Assembly: GCF_020921035.1 (NCBI RefSeq)
Contig: NC_063160.1
Location: 1,322,501-1,386,500 of the forward strand
Direction: 5' to 3'
Length of the DNA stretch: 64,000 nt
DNA from: Rhodamnia argentea
Taxonomy: Eukaryota; Streptophyta; Magnoliopsida; Myrtales; Myrtaceae
Below the pieces are notes generated by a model, which was not told the origin of the DNA, did no database searches, and saw nothing but the letters and a program-made list of their open reading frames with translations. This document shows, one piece after another, positions 19,925 through 31,675 of the stretch; positions within the stretch are counted from its first letter, which is position 1; every line of letters starts with the position of its first letter. A program made the position numbers and the translations under genes.

Positions 19925-21305
19925 TAGAGGTGTCCGACGGGTGGGTTAGGTTGAGTTTGGGTTGGGTCGAATATGATCCGACCCATATTGACACATTTAA
20001 CCCGTTTTGATCCATTTTTATATAGTACAAATTTAATGACTCATATCCAACTCGACCCATATCCGACCCGTATTTCTTAAAATTTCTATATTTAACTAAA
20101 TCAAATAATACTTATTCTAGTAATTTATACAAAAAATAATATTGCTAAAATACTTTTATGAAATATAAATTTAGTAAATTTTTTTAACTTTTTTAAAGAT
20201 ATTTTTATTTTATTTTTTTCCTTTTTCTTTTCTTTCTTTTGTTTCCTTTTTCTTTATTTTTTTCTTTTTAGCTCCTTCCTCCTCCCTCCTCCATCTGCAA
20301 CTCCTCTTTCATCCACCTATTACAAGGCTTCGACGACGGCCGGCGGCCCGGCAACCGGCCATGTCTCAACGACTACGGCTCGGGCGATCCGGGTGAGCAT
20401 GAGCTCACTCGAGGCCGGCGAGCTCGCAGTTCCCCAAATCCCGACGAGCTCGGGGCTCGTCGGATCCCCTTCCCTAGGCCGGATCCACCGGGCTTAGACT
20501 TGAAGCTTACGTCAAATTCGTCAAAGCACTTGCATGCCTTCTGATTCGCCTGCGGGTAAAGTACGGTGCCGACGAGCGTCCCCCACGTATTGCGGGACGT
20601 CGAAGTTCCCAATTACGCACCCATACATGCCCCTCATCGAGTTCGGGGTGCTTACCTTCGGGTTGTTCTTCCGCACCACGAAGCTCCCCCCCCCCCTCCC
20701 CGCAAATGCCCCACGGTAGCAGCCGGACGGTCGGTTTTTAACCTGTTCGCCTTCGAACGGACGGTCCCGGTTTCGTTTTATACCACAAAAACAATCTTTC
20801 TACCATCCTCTTGCTCTCTTGCTCTTTAGATCTTCACGTGATTCTGGGAGCTTCGAGATTGGAAACGGCAGAGACAAAGGCGACGACTCATGAGGTACAG
20901 TAAGAGTCTTACGGCGGAGGACCCGCCGGCTTGAAGGTGCGAATGCTTTCGGGCTCTCAATTGTCTTCGGGCTCTCAATTGTCTTCGGGATCCAGCTCTT
21001 TATACACGCATACGTACATATGCACATGAAACTACCACCAGACCGTGTATGTGTTGAAGTCACGAAGTTTGCCCAAAAGCGAGGTTAAAGTAGCTTCCCC
21101 TTCATCAGTCATCGGGCCTTGCAGAGTTGAAAAATGGGTTAAAATATGGGTCAATGAAGTGACCCATATTTTAACCTGTTTTTTGGGCTTCAGATTTTTA
21201 CAACCCATTTTAGCCCATTTTAGAAAAAAGTGAGTTATCCATGTAGAATGCGGCCATCTCAAATTGAGTTATAAAATTTGTATATGACCCATATTGCCTG
21301 CTCTA
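19925..21305. mobile_element. Non-autonomous hAT element (1381 bp) carrying a host gene fragment
   Basis: The termini read TAGAGGTGTCC on the left and, reversed, TAGAGCAGGC on the right. They are flanked by a perfect 8-bp duplication CTTGCAAG (19917-19924 and 21306-21313), the target size of the hAT superfamily. Subterminal DNA is rich in GGGT/GGGTTGGGTC words on the left and ACCC words on the right, as is usual for plant hAT elements. There is no transposase. The GC-rich interior (about 20300-21060) is unlike the AT-rich arms and contains a vacuolar-sorting-receptor fragment (20475-20690). It also has an 18-bp tandem repeat near 20948-20986. It is best explained as a hAT deletion derivative that captured host DNA. 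Confidence 0.82.
20475..20690 (-). pseudogene. Vacuolar-sorting-receptor PA-domain fragment
   Basis: On the minus strand the fragment reads '[19 protein letters not shown]', then '[11 protein letters not shown]', and after a one-base frameshift near 20587 '[20 protein letters not shown]' and '[10 protein letters not shown]'. This is the N-terminal (protease-associated domain) region of plant vacuolar sorting receptors, which recognise vacuolar cargo in the secretory pathway. Only about 70 residues are present. The sequence downstream of 'SKPG' is unrelated GC-rich DNA, and there is no EGF-like, transmembrane or tail region. The fragment lies entirely inside the hAT element at 19925-21305. It cannot make a receptor. 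Confidence 0.72.
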
Positions 21306-21313
21306 CTTGCAAG

Positions 21314-24300
21314 CTCGACACGTCCATTAAAAAGGTTGGAGGGGGGGCCCTCAAGCCCTTACCATAACAAAAAGAAAAAAAAAATCCAAGATTCTATTTA
21401 TTTTGCAAAAAATGGATGATATAAAAAATATTTTCCTAAAAACGATTATTTGTGTCGTCTGAAGTAATTCGTTAATGGAAAATATTTTAATCGCCAATAG
21501 TAATTTATGTCTAAATATTTTTTGTCGTGAAGTAAACAGAACCTAAGTCTTGGAAAGGTAGTCTAATGTGCATCCCAAGTCTCATCACACTTCACTTTGC
21601 CTAAGAAGCACATAGAAAAGAGTTTAGTAAGAGTGCAAGGCGTGGACCACTCGAACTCATCTCGCCTCTTTTTCTTCACAACAAGAAAGAATTCCCTACC
21701 GTGAACTGCCTCGACCCCTTCCTCCTCCCGATCGTGTCTCTTATTGTCTCGATGGCGACGGCAATCGCGTAGCGGGCGTTGTCGTCGGCAGTAGCGAAAG
21801 CAGCAATGGACAAGGAGTAGATGACGGAGTTGAATTCGGAGAAACTAATAGGACGAGTCGAAGGAGATTGACGGTAAGAATGGTCCTGACGGTCAATTGG
21901 GTCTGATGGAGGAGGAAGGGGTAAGCGAGAAGGTCGGTTTCGATTGATTTTCCATTTCTGGTAATCGAACTGTTCGGAGGTTCGGAATCGCAATCGCCCG
22001 ATGCGAACACGAGCTGAGTACCATTCCTCAATGGATCAATTGGAGAGCAAATTGACAACGGCAAAGAGTGTCAAGAATTGTGAGTTCGCAGCGGATGTTT
22101 GTCGGATGCGTCTCTCCATCAGTCCATCCATGGAAGATAATAACAAATATTGTAGTTTAAAAAAAAAAAATATTTCATTCAATCTGGGTCTATCCCACTC
22201 CCGTGCCGAAATTTTTTATCCAGAATTTTATCTGTCTATATTCGAGGTTGTCCAATCCAAAGAACATCACCAAACACCGAATATGATAATTTATTATCCT
22301 ATCGGAGCTTAAATCTAAACTACTTAACATTGCTGTCATTCATTAACATGTTCTGTTGCTGATTATGAAAAAATAATAAAATAAACTCATATATGCACCA
22401 TGCACATTGAGAACCCATCGGTCCAGATCAACTGGTCAAGGCCCAGGCTGGGTAGCCCTCTTACCACCGGTAGCCAACTCTCTCTCTCTCTCTCTCTCAT
22501 TCTACTACTTAGGCTTCTTCTTTTTTTTTTTCCGAGAGTCAGATGTCATTTATATATCACAATAATACTCGAAAGTTACATTATAATAATATTGATAGGG
22601 AAAAAATAGAATAAAAAATTAAAAAATCGAAGTTATTTTTAAAATTAATTAAAAAAAAATGAATGTAAAGGAGTTGAGAAGAGCAAAGAGGACAAATGTT
22701 CTCTTATTCTAAAAATAAGAAAATATTTTTCCCATTTTTGAAGGAGTTTTTTTCATGGGTGTAAAATATTTTTTTATTGACTAGTTTATTTTTCATGAAC
22801 TAAACGTAGAAAAATTCGAAAAATATTTTTCGGAAAGTATTTTTTTTTTCTTTGTCTACCCCAGGATGGCAAAGTCACAAGCAGGTGGCATTGCGATAGA
22901 TAGTTCCGGAGATCAATCTACATTTCATAGGGACTTCTAAGTTTACTCTACAATAGGACCCTTGTGTTTGGATTCGAGACAATTTCTTCGATAATCATCG
23001 ACTTGTGCCGAGCTTAGCGGCATGAGCTTCTTTAATCAAGTAGGGTTTTAAAGTTCTTGCCTCCTTTCTCCAGTCTTAGCCAATCAATATAAGATAGAGG
23101 ACCAAATTCGATTTAACACATTCTTCATTCGCACCCTTAGTCTACAGATTCGCTCAACCAAAGAACCAATTCGACACCAATGTTCAACCGACCTTAGCCA
23201 TAATGATCGTTCTTTTTTGACCGCACAACCTACTAACAGGCACTATGGGTCAAAACACCTAGCACAGGTATCGACCAATCTCAGGACTGCTTTAGATTAT
23301 AAGCTATTCCGAGGGGAGGGGGAACTCCGACGTGGTACAAGAATCCTAACTATCAGTGTCCCTTTGCTACCAACTTTTGTGGTTATACACTTTTAGCAAT
23401 GATTCCAAAGCCCTAAAGGAGAAGAAGAAGAAGAAGAAGAAAAGTATGCAACCTCCAGCTCTAAATGGCTAATGTTATTGTGATTTATGCACATTGATAT
23501 ACATATGGAGAATAGGTGACAATCATTATTCGCGATTGCTATCAATTATTCCACCTTTGCTTCCCCCGTGAATGATGTATCCTACCTAACCCAAACATAA
23601 TCATCATTCATCACATTTATTGGATGACTGACTAATGGTATGACTCACCTTTAATTTATCTCAGAAGAAAGGTCTTTTCCTAACTAGCCCAACCACTTTT
23701 ATTGGCAAAAGATAAAGCCTAGCCAGGTCTAGCATTAGGAGCATTTCCGGGCCCAGCAGTAAAATAAAATAAAGGGCCGCTCACTTTTAATTTCTAACTT
23801 TTCAAAATTTCAGGTTTTCCGATTATTTTAAATTTATATTTTTTTTTCATAATTTTTAAGAAAATATAAATTCAAATAAATTGGTCAACTTCTCTAAATC
23901 CACGAATGTCAACGTTGGCCAACCTTTTCAAGACCTAAACATATATAATGTTGCACTACCTTTAGTCTTGCACGTGAAAATTGACAAGCGTATCGATTTA
24001 GAATTTAGGTGTACCGGTTTGGATTATTGTTGGTGGTATAAAAATCAATTTAATGAAAACTAACCGAGAATAAATTTGTCGTAGTGTGTACTAGTTTGAA
24101 GTTCTTTATGGTAATAAAAATAGTTTGGAGTAAATTTATCAAGGGGTGTATTAGTTTGAAATTTTTTGAGCTGAAAAAATTAATTTTGAAATAAACTTGT
24201 CACATGTGTACCGATTTAATTTTTTTTGCAGTATATTAATCTTTTTTTTAATTGGAATTAACAACCGTATTTGGGAAATAAAATTGGCAAATACTTGTAT

Positions 24301-24780
24301 TTCCTTTTTTCTTTTGGTCCAAAACAGGAAAAGCGTGGTCTCCGTACGAAAAGTCAACTTTTCTCGCAGGATCCCGTGAATGGCGCCTTCTTTTCCCACC
24401 CCACCGCCTCTCGACGTGAACGAGCCGGCCGGGCTCATCTACACCCGACCACCACCGGAAGAATAGCTCCTCAGCTACTAGTACTCGAACACGTCATCAA
24501 CGACCGGGGTTGATAACCGCCGTGGCAGCACGCCACGGCAGGACGAAACGCGAACAGGGTGCGAGCGCCCGCAGACGATCGTGGACCCCCCCCCCACGGG
24601 TCCCATCTCGATCGTCCCCGTCGATACCGAACAAACCGGATCACGCCTTTCTTGATCTTTCCGAACCGGGGCCCACATCAACCGGTCTACGACACGCCTT
24701 CTCTTCTCTTCTTACACGCACAAACCCCGTAAATAATATTAAAAAAAACAACAAATTATTATAAATTGAAAAAATAATCA
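21314..24780. other. Long gene-less stretch
   Basis: I see no supportable gene in about 3.5 kb. Bases 21676-21993 have a moderately GC-rich open frame on the minus strand that I do not recognise. Bases 22140-22860 are AT-rich with a short CT repeat near 22481-22498. Bases 22860-23420 are of more even composition but have stops in all frames. A GAA repeat lies at 23422-23441. Bases 24370-24720 become GC-rich and contain a short perfect hairpin (24519-24539); this part may belong to the promoter of the following gene. Confidence 0.45.
24068..24240. repeat. Three diverged ~60-bp direct repeats, family D
   Basis: Three successive units contain the pattern 'ATAAA[CT]TTGTC', then 'GTGTACTAGTTTGA' and a T-rich part ending 'TTTGGAGTAAA' or similar, with a period of 59-60 bases. 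Similar units occur at 47060-47470 and, less clearly, at 42070-42190. The repeat is non-coding. Confidence 0.5.
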
Positions 24781-24783
24781 GTA

Positions 24784-24787
<4 letters not shown>

Positions 24788-24817
<30 letters not shown>
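24788..24817. repeat. (AT)n microsatellite in the polygalacturonase-like promoter
   Basis: A pure TA/AT run of about 30 bases sits roughly 200 bases upstream of the start codon at 25011. A CT-rich leader (24887-24907) follows. Confidence 0.9.
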
Positions 24818-24820
<3 letters not shown>

Positions 24821-25010
24821 TAGCGAAATTAATTAAATGATATTTTATAATAATAATAATCTCGTGCTTCTCTTTCTTCACCTTCGTCTTTCTCTCTCTC
24901 TCTCTCTGTTCGGGCATGCAGGCAAGCAAGCACATCGACACCGCACGCGTCGAAGTAGCTTCTCCTCCTTCCCTCTGCATGCATGTGAGCGACGACGACG
25001 ACGACCGAGC

Positions 25011-28000
25011 ATGGAGCCCGACAAACCCGCCTTCGGGCTCGGATCCGTCGCCGCCCGCGTGGCCCGGCCCGCGTGGACGCCTCTCCTCCTCCTCCCCCTC
25101 TCCTTCCTCGCCGTCCTCACCATCCAGATCGCCACCAGGCCGGTCGCCCCGCCGGTACTCCCGACCCCCGGCCCGCCCCGAGGGGTGTCCGGGCCCGGGA
25201 GCTGCGCCGGGTTCTTCCGCGGGTCCCCGCCCGGGAGGAAGGTGGTGATGTCGATGCGGGACTTCGGAGGGGTCGGCGACGGCGTGAGGCCGGAGACCGA
25301 GACGTTCCGGAGGGCGGTGCGACACTTGCGGCGGTTCGGAGATGGAGGCGGGTCCCAGTTGAACGTGCCCAGGGGGACGTGGCTCACCGGGAGCTTCAAT
25401 CTCACCAGCAATTTCACCCTCTTTCTCGAGGAGGGTGCTCTGATTCTGGGCTCTCAGGTTGGTCAAACTTCTCCTGTCCCCTTTTTCCTTCACTCCTAAT
25501 TTTGAATAACATCGAGTCAATCGTTGGAACTGTTGCCTCGAAACCAAACAGATTTTTCTGTTGCTGTTGATGTTGTGGGGATTATACTGATTGTTGGTTT
25601 TGGAGGAACGATGGTGGTGAATGATGACTGGCCATAACCAAAGTCCCATCTTTTTCCTTTTCCTTTCATGGGCAAGTCACGTTTGTTCTCTGCTTCCCGC
25701 TTAATTCAGAAAACGACTTGATGATTCTTCAGTGGAGGGTAATCTATTACCTTGTCCGAACGATGGATAGTCTGGCAACAGATGAATCCTAAAGAGAAGG
25801 CCACTTTCATGCGTTATTCATGCTTTTAATTTGAGATTAAGAAATAAAGCAAGAACAAAAGAATCTCAGATTTTTAAAGCAGTTTGCCCATCTGTCATTC
25901 CGTCCGTTCTGTAGCTTCCTTTTTTTAAAAAAAAAAAATTTTAACTTTCATGCACAAAGACTGAAGAAGATGGTGTAACCGTGTAGGTCTCTGCTACTGC
26001 AGAGCAAAGGGTCCCACTGCTCACAAATTTTCTTTAAAATCTTTTTTAATGTTCTTGTTCATTCACAAAGGTAACTTATTTGATGTCTGTTTATCATAAT
26101 ATAAACTGCCATGAGATTCCTGCCGATCGGTGTGATTACGTGTGGACAGAGTCCAGAGGTGGTGAATGAATTGTGTTGTGCGAGTTTGAAAAGCCGATCT
26201 TTATGCCTCTTCTTTTGACATTTTGGCCGGCGGGTTTGTCTTTTGTTTGATTCTTTTTCTATGGAGCGGTTTCTTTTTGATTGAGTTTTACGAGGAGTTA
26301 CCATCAAGGCTATAGCATCTATGAGATTAGGAGTCGCATCCTTTCCTCTGGTCTAGCTCTTTATTTGCTCGTTCTCGTGTAAATTAGGAGCGTTTACGCA
26401 TTTCGTTTCAAATTTGAGTTGTTAAATTGGGCAGAATCATCTGCGATCTCCCTGTATTTTGGGTGTTCCGGTTAAATTAGTTGCTGAACGTTTGTGAACA
26501 CGTCCATACCCCTTTCCAACACACTTGAAATGGACTTTCTAGCTGAATTTTTCCTAAGTGGCATTACCGTCTATTACTGTCGACCAACCGTAGACTCAGG
26601 CAATCAGGGGTTTAACTAAAAGAATCCGGGGGTTTGTGGGCAATTTTCCCATTAAATTATGTGGCCTTATTCTAACAGAACAAGGCCAACGCAAATCGAG
26701 ATTAGCAAGACAAAGCATTTCCTATATAAGAACATAGAGATACATTCCATATGTTAGACAAATCAAGAATATGAAGACAATGCAAATCCTGTGCAGAAGG
26801 ACAGATATGGACTCCACATGTTAGTTTTTTCTTTGGTAGAAATATGTTCCAGATTGTCATTGCTCGAAATACTTGCAAATGCAAAATCTTGATACATCTA
26901 CATATTTTGCAAGGATAGGACCCAAACGATTGGCCCATCATAGAGCCTTTACCATCTTATGGAAGAGGAAGAGAGAGATTAGGAGGGAGGCACATAAGCC
27001 TTATCCATGGGAATGGCCTCACTGATGTTGTCATCACAGGTACCGATTGATTCTTCCATTCAGGAATGTTGCCAATCTTGAAAAGATATGCTCAGGCAGA
27101 TTGATTGGACTTGGTTGGAGTATACCCTTCTTGGAGTGCCAATGAAGAACTAATGGAATTTCACATTAATGTGATGTTCATATACAGCTTTGTCTTCCTC
27201 TAATAGCTTGTCTTTTCTAAAATTTGTTGTCTTCCACTACATCGTGTTCTTGCTTGTAGCTGTAGCTCACCCCCGGTGGATTCGTAGAGTATGCATTTGT
27301 TAGCCTACGAAATATCTCTGCTTTTGCTTTGCCTGTCAAAGTTTCGAAGTTCAATATTTCTAAGAATTACTTGTGCACAATGGTTTCGTGGGGAATGGTG
27401 ACTTTCAACCAATTTAAACAAGCGAGTTTCACTTAATTTTGTTAGGTAGGCCATCTAGATGTGTTCATCTAAGTTTATTTCTGTGACCTTGAAATAATTG
27501 CATCTACTTGATAAACCGAGTTCATTTGACATCTAGTAGGACTGACTAGTTGACTACTCAAAGCCAAAGTAGGTGATTGTATTGATGCTGCATAAGATCT
27601 GAGCCAATAATAGAGGAATCTGACTATCTTTTAAGAATAGCCATGAAGTTGAAGAGTTCATGTATGAAGTACTGATGTAACTTATGTTCCAGATGCGATG
27701 TAAGCTTAAGATGATAAGACCAAACTGTTGAACAGGAAACAATGGGACAATAGATGGTCAGGGGAAGATGTGGTGGGAACTATGGTGGAACAGGACATTG
27801 GAGCACACACGAGGCCATTTGGTTGAACTAGTGAACTCACACAACGTTCTCATCTCCAATCTTACCTTCAGAAATTCACCCTTTTGGACGATTCATCCTG
27901 TTTACTGCAGGTTTGGCAATTGTTCTGTTCTGCTGGTTCGTGGATTCTGCATTAATCTCATGAAAAGTAGCTCTATCATGAAACTGAGTGAATGCTTTTA

Positions 28001-29322
28001 ATGTTCTCAACACAAGTTCTGCACAGACATTCGCGTCTAGGCATGTTTTTAAGTGAGTGTTTGCCGAATATTTCAGAAGGGAATTGTACTTAATTGAAAG
28101 AACATTGGCCCCACTCCTTTTCTGGCTAATTATTTTGTTGCCTAGTTACATGATACTATTTCATTTTTTTTTTTTTGGTTGGTGGTTCAGTAACGTAGTT
28201 ATAAAAGACATGACAATCTTGGCTCCCCTCAATGCCCCAAATACAGATGGTATTGATCCAGGTATGTGACTGGTTCCCTCCACATTTCTCTTTCTCCATG
28301 AAGTATCGACATTTCTTAACATACTTAGCACGATAGCAAGGACTTGGAGCACCAAAATGGATAGAGGATATAAAATAGATTGATTCACATTTATGTTTTA
28401 AGGAAGGAACGGAAGTCGCAAGAAAGGAGTGAAAATTTATCTTCTTGACAGTTTCAGTCTCTCTGTAACTGGAGATTGTAGAGGGATAAGTGGTAGATTA
28501 AAAGATTCACCCTTTATTCAATCTGAAAATCCCAAGTGGCAGAAAATGAATTGATTTTATTCATAAGACAAAAATGTCCATGTCTTCCTTCACAAGAAAC
28601 CTTTCTTTTTCCTCCAAAGAATTTGTGTAAGTGGATCATACACTTACACCCCTTAATTTTATTAATGCCTTCCTGTCCTTCCAAATATCTCAGACTCGTG
28701 CAGCAAAGTGTGCATCGAAGACTGTTACATTGAGAGCGGGGATGATCTTGTGGCGGTAAAGAGTGGATGGGATCAATATGGAATTACAACAGCGCATCCT
28801 AGTTCAGATATTATTGTTAGGAGAGTATCTGGAACCACTCCCACTTGCTCTGGTGTGGGGATTGGGAGTGAGATGTCGGGAGGGATTTCGAACGTAACTA
28901 TAGAAGATCTGCGTGTCTGGGACTCTGCCGCTGGAGTCCGTATTAAGACAGATATCGGTCGCGGAGGTTATATAGCTAATATCAGTATAAGTAACGTGAT
29001 GATGGAACGGGTCAAAATTCCCATAAGATTTAGCAGAGGTTCTAATGATCACCCAGATGAGGGATGGGACCCAAAAGCCGTTCCTAGAGTGAAGGGTGTA
29101 TTCATAAGCAATGTGGTGAGCGTGAATTCTACGAAAGGCCCGGTCTTAGATGGTATGAAGGTTTCTCCGTTCGAAGAGATATGCATGAAAAATATCAGCT
29201 TATTTGGATTACCTCCGTCTGCAAAGTGGCACTGTGAGTTTCTTTCGGGTTTCGCCGATGAAGTCTCTCCAGTGCCATGTCCAGAGTTGCAGCACAATAG
29301 TTCGACGTTCTCCTGTCCATAA
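25011..29322 (+). CDS. Polygalacturonase-like protein (GH28, pectin-lyase fold)
   Basis: Five exons join in frame to 480 residues: 25011-25457, 26919-27039, 27736-27910, 28191-28261 and 28694-29322, all with GT-AG borders. Residues 23-41 are a hydrophobic signal anchor after a short positively charged N-terminus, so the protein enters the secretory pathway and may be membrane-anchored or cell-wall directed. GH28 motifs are NTDGID at 265-270, GDD at 287-289 and RIK at 354-356, with the conserved start 'DFGGVGDG' of the beta-helix. Asp267, Asp288 and Asp289 fit the catalytic acids. The usual G-H-G loop is replaced by 'CSGVGIGSEMSGG', a form I associate with a plant GH28 clade annotated as 'probable polygalacturonase'. 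Hydrolysis of homogalacturonan is therefore likely but not certain. Exon 1 is strongly GC-rich and introns 1 and 2 total about 2.2 kb. No broken splice site or stop was seen. Confidence 0.9.
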
Positions 29323-30641
29323 ACACTGGAGGATTTGTGTTTGTACAGCGATATGAACAGGACGTTGTCGACAATATTGCAGCGGGTCAGCGACTAAAGA
29401 CATTTCCGGATGAAAGGACTCGAAATATGGGAGTCTTCTGATTCTGCTTACGTGACAGAAAGGCCGAGATGTCGAGATTTCTGTTACCTGAATTCGAGGA
29501 GGCATTCTGGGCTCATCAAGAGCCCTCGGTTTAGGAGAGAACAACAGACTCTCCTTACTTACATTGGCGTGAGGAAGAGATGCTTTTGACATGATCGACC
29601 GTTATAGGACTTACACAGAAAAGCAACATTCATTGATTCAAATGGTTTTTCTGCATTCTTTGATATTGTAGATATACACAGCAAGAGGAGAGATCAGGTT
29701 GTACAGAAGAGGATGGAGACTGTAACATGGCATGTGAAGATCCAAGTCTTACAGATTGATGTGAAAGTTGATAGTGGTTATTCAGGAGTAACATTGAGCT
29801 GCTGCATTTTTTACTTGATTTGTGTGTCATGGAGTTTCATACCAATGCAATGAATTTAATTCTGCTTGCTGCATGATTCCATTTTCACTTTCCTAAAGAA
29901 GTCTCAGTTGTCTTAGTGTTATAACTAAGGACTTAATGTGGGATTTGAATCCCATTGCCAATCCTGTTTGAGTGTCAAACTTGCTTATATAGGGAATTAT
30001 ACAAGTCTGTCTATAGTCAATTTAAATTGCAAAGATGTTAATTTTTCTTCAATTCCTTGATTAGGATCTAACCCATGATGCCTTTTTTTGTTATCACTCT
30101 GTTTTAGATCTTCCCACTAACAATTTTGGTGTTTATCAGCACAGAGGCCTCTCAGATAAGAATTACCGGAATTCAAATCCTGATATGACCTGATGCCTAC
30201 TAGAATCAACAAAAATTGAAATATTGATACGACCTTACCAAGATATGTGCTCAAACGAAATGATACTGCAGTTCACTTGTCTCGAAGTTAGATTTTCCCA
30301 AACTGGTTTCTGGAATCCAAATCTAATTTTTTCGTTCCGTTGACTAGCAAAATATTTTTTAGTCGACCAGTTTTTCTAACCTATGAAAAACTCCGAAAAA
30401 TGAGGAACCTAAACACCGATGCGAGTCGAGTTTCGCGTCTGTCTGGTTAGAATCTGTTTTGAGCGATTAAAGAAAGAACGTATAGACCATGGTGAATGAA
30501 AGCTTAGTAGCATAAATGAACAAAGGACAGATGATCAAAAGAAGAGAGAACAAATTTGGCTCAAGTTGTATCAACGGGAGATTCAGGTACATGTTGAGTT
30601 ACATAGTTGCTTTTACGAGGCTGGGAAAACATCAAGGTTTT
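29323..30641. other. 3' flank and intergenic DNA between convergent genes
   Basis: The polygalacturonase-like gene (plus) and PSAN (minus) converge here. Bases 29323-29600 probably include the 3' UTR of the first. No further gene is seen. Bases 30290-30440 contain short AT-rich words related to the dispersed repeat at 19232-19490. Confidence 0.45.
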
Positions 30642-31468
30642 TCACCATTTCCAGAAGACATTTGAGCCACACTTGAACTTGTCCTTCCCTTTGCATTCCA
30701 ACTCCAAATCTTCAGAAAGGAAGGGCACTTTCTGCAGCACACATGACAAAGAATACCATGATCAACAAGAGAGTCCTCACTCACAGGGTCAAAATTGTTC
30801 CGTAATTTCTAATTTAGCGAAGGACATCATTGATGTCCGTCATTGATGTTTCGGTCGGAGATACCGGGTCAGTTGTGTTAGAACAACAGGAGGTATGAAC
30901 AAATATTTCAACCACGTCAAACTGCTAGGATAATTTGAAAGGTAAATGAGAGATGTGTGGAACCTTTTGCTTGGCTAGATCCTGGCAGCCAGTGAAGTTC
31001 TCGGGGAACTTGCAGGAGCCAAACTCGACCGTGTACGCTCTCGCAAAGTTCGCTCCGCTCGTGGCCAATCTCTTCTGGTCATTCAGTTCCTACAATCAGA
31101 TCATCGATCATTAACTAAAATGAACTCAGATCAGGTCAGAATGTACCCACCAAAAAAGAAAGTCAAATATGGAACAAGACCTTGTTGGCCTTGCTCTTCT
31201 CGAGGTACTCCTCGATGATGCCCGCATTGGCAGAGGAGGTGGAAGCGGCGGTGGCGAACACGGTGGCCGCCAAGCAGGCGAGCGCAGCTCTTCTTCCATC
31301 TCCGGCTTTCGACTCGGGGACTCTGGCTTGTTGAGCCCTGATCACAGGCAACTTCTGACCAGGCACTCCAGGAGCTGCAACTGACCCAAGCTTTGAGCTG
31401 AGTTCAGATGACCCAGTTCCTGAAAAGGCATACTTGCAAGCCAGCACACTGGAGTTCATGGTTGCCAT
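30642..31468 (-). CDS. PSAN: Photosystem I reaction centre subunit N (PsaN), chloroplast
   Basis: Three exons on the minus strand join in frame to 167 residues: 31181-31468, 30964-31089 and 30642-30731, all with GT-AG borders. Residues 1 to about 58 form a Ser/Ala-rich stromal transit peptide. A lumen-targeting signal follows, with a twin-arginine (59-60), a hydrophobic stretch and the cleavage site 'SANA' ending at 82. The mature protein of 85 residues starts 'GIIEEYLEKSKANK' and contains 'RLATSGANFARAYTVEFGSC', 'FPENFTGCQDLAKQK', 'VPFLSEDLELECKGKDKFKC' and 'GSNVFWKW', with four conserved Cys. PsaN is a small lumenal subunit of plant photosystem I involved in docking plastocyanin; twin-arginine import fits the signal seen. 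The overall length matches the family (about 170). Confidence 0.95.
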
Positions 31469-31645
31469 TTAGCAATTTGGCTAAGAATTTTTCTGAACAA
31501 CCCCCTTTTTTTAAACTTCTTGGAAATTTTTGAATAGCAATGAAGGGTTCAATCAGTAGCCCTTTTGAAATCACTGGGTGTGTTTTAGATATGGTGGAGA
31601 GTGATGTGGAGGAAAAGGATGAGGGAAGATTGTGGTGGGAGTGTG

Positions 31646-31675
31646 GATAAGGTGAGATTGCCTCGCTCCTATTGG
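31646..31675 (-). promoter_or_regulatory. I-box-like GATAAGG and CCAAT words upstream of PSAN
   Basis: GATAAGG lies at 31646-31652 (plus strand) and CCAAT on the minus strand at 31671-31675, about 180 and 205 bases before the PSAN start codon. I-box motifs are common in light-regulated plant promoters. Short words like these occur by chance, so this is suggestive only. Confidence 0.3.

Noticed and set aside
21676-22064. Overlapping minus-strand frames of 105 and 107 codons
   Set aside because: Composition is somewhat gene-like, but I recognise no protein family and cannot support a splice structure; they are left as unknown.
24759-25649. 296-codon minus-strand frame opposite the first polygalacturonase-like exon
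   Set aside because: The Gly/Glu/Arg/Pro-rich part is the antisense of GC-rich coding DNA; the rest translates introns and the AT microsatellite.
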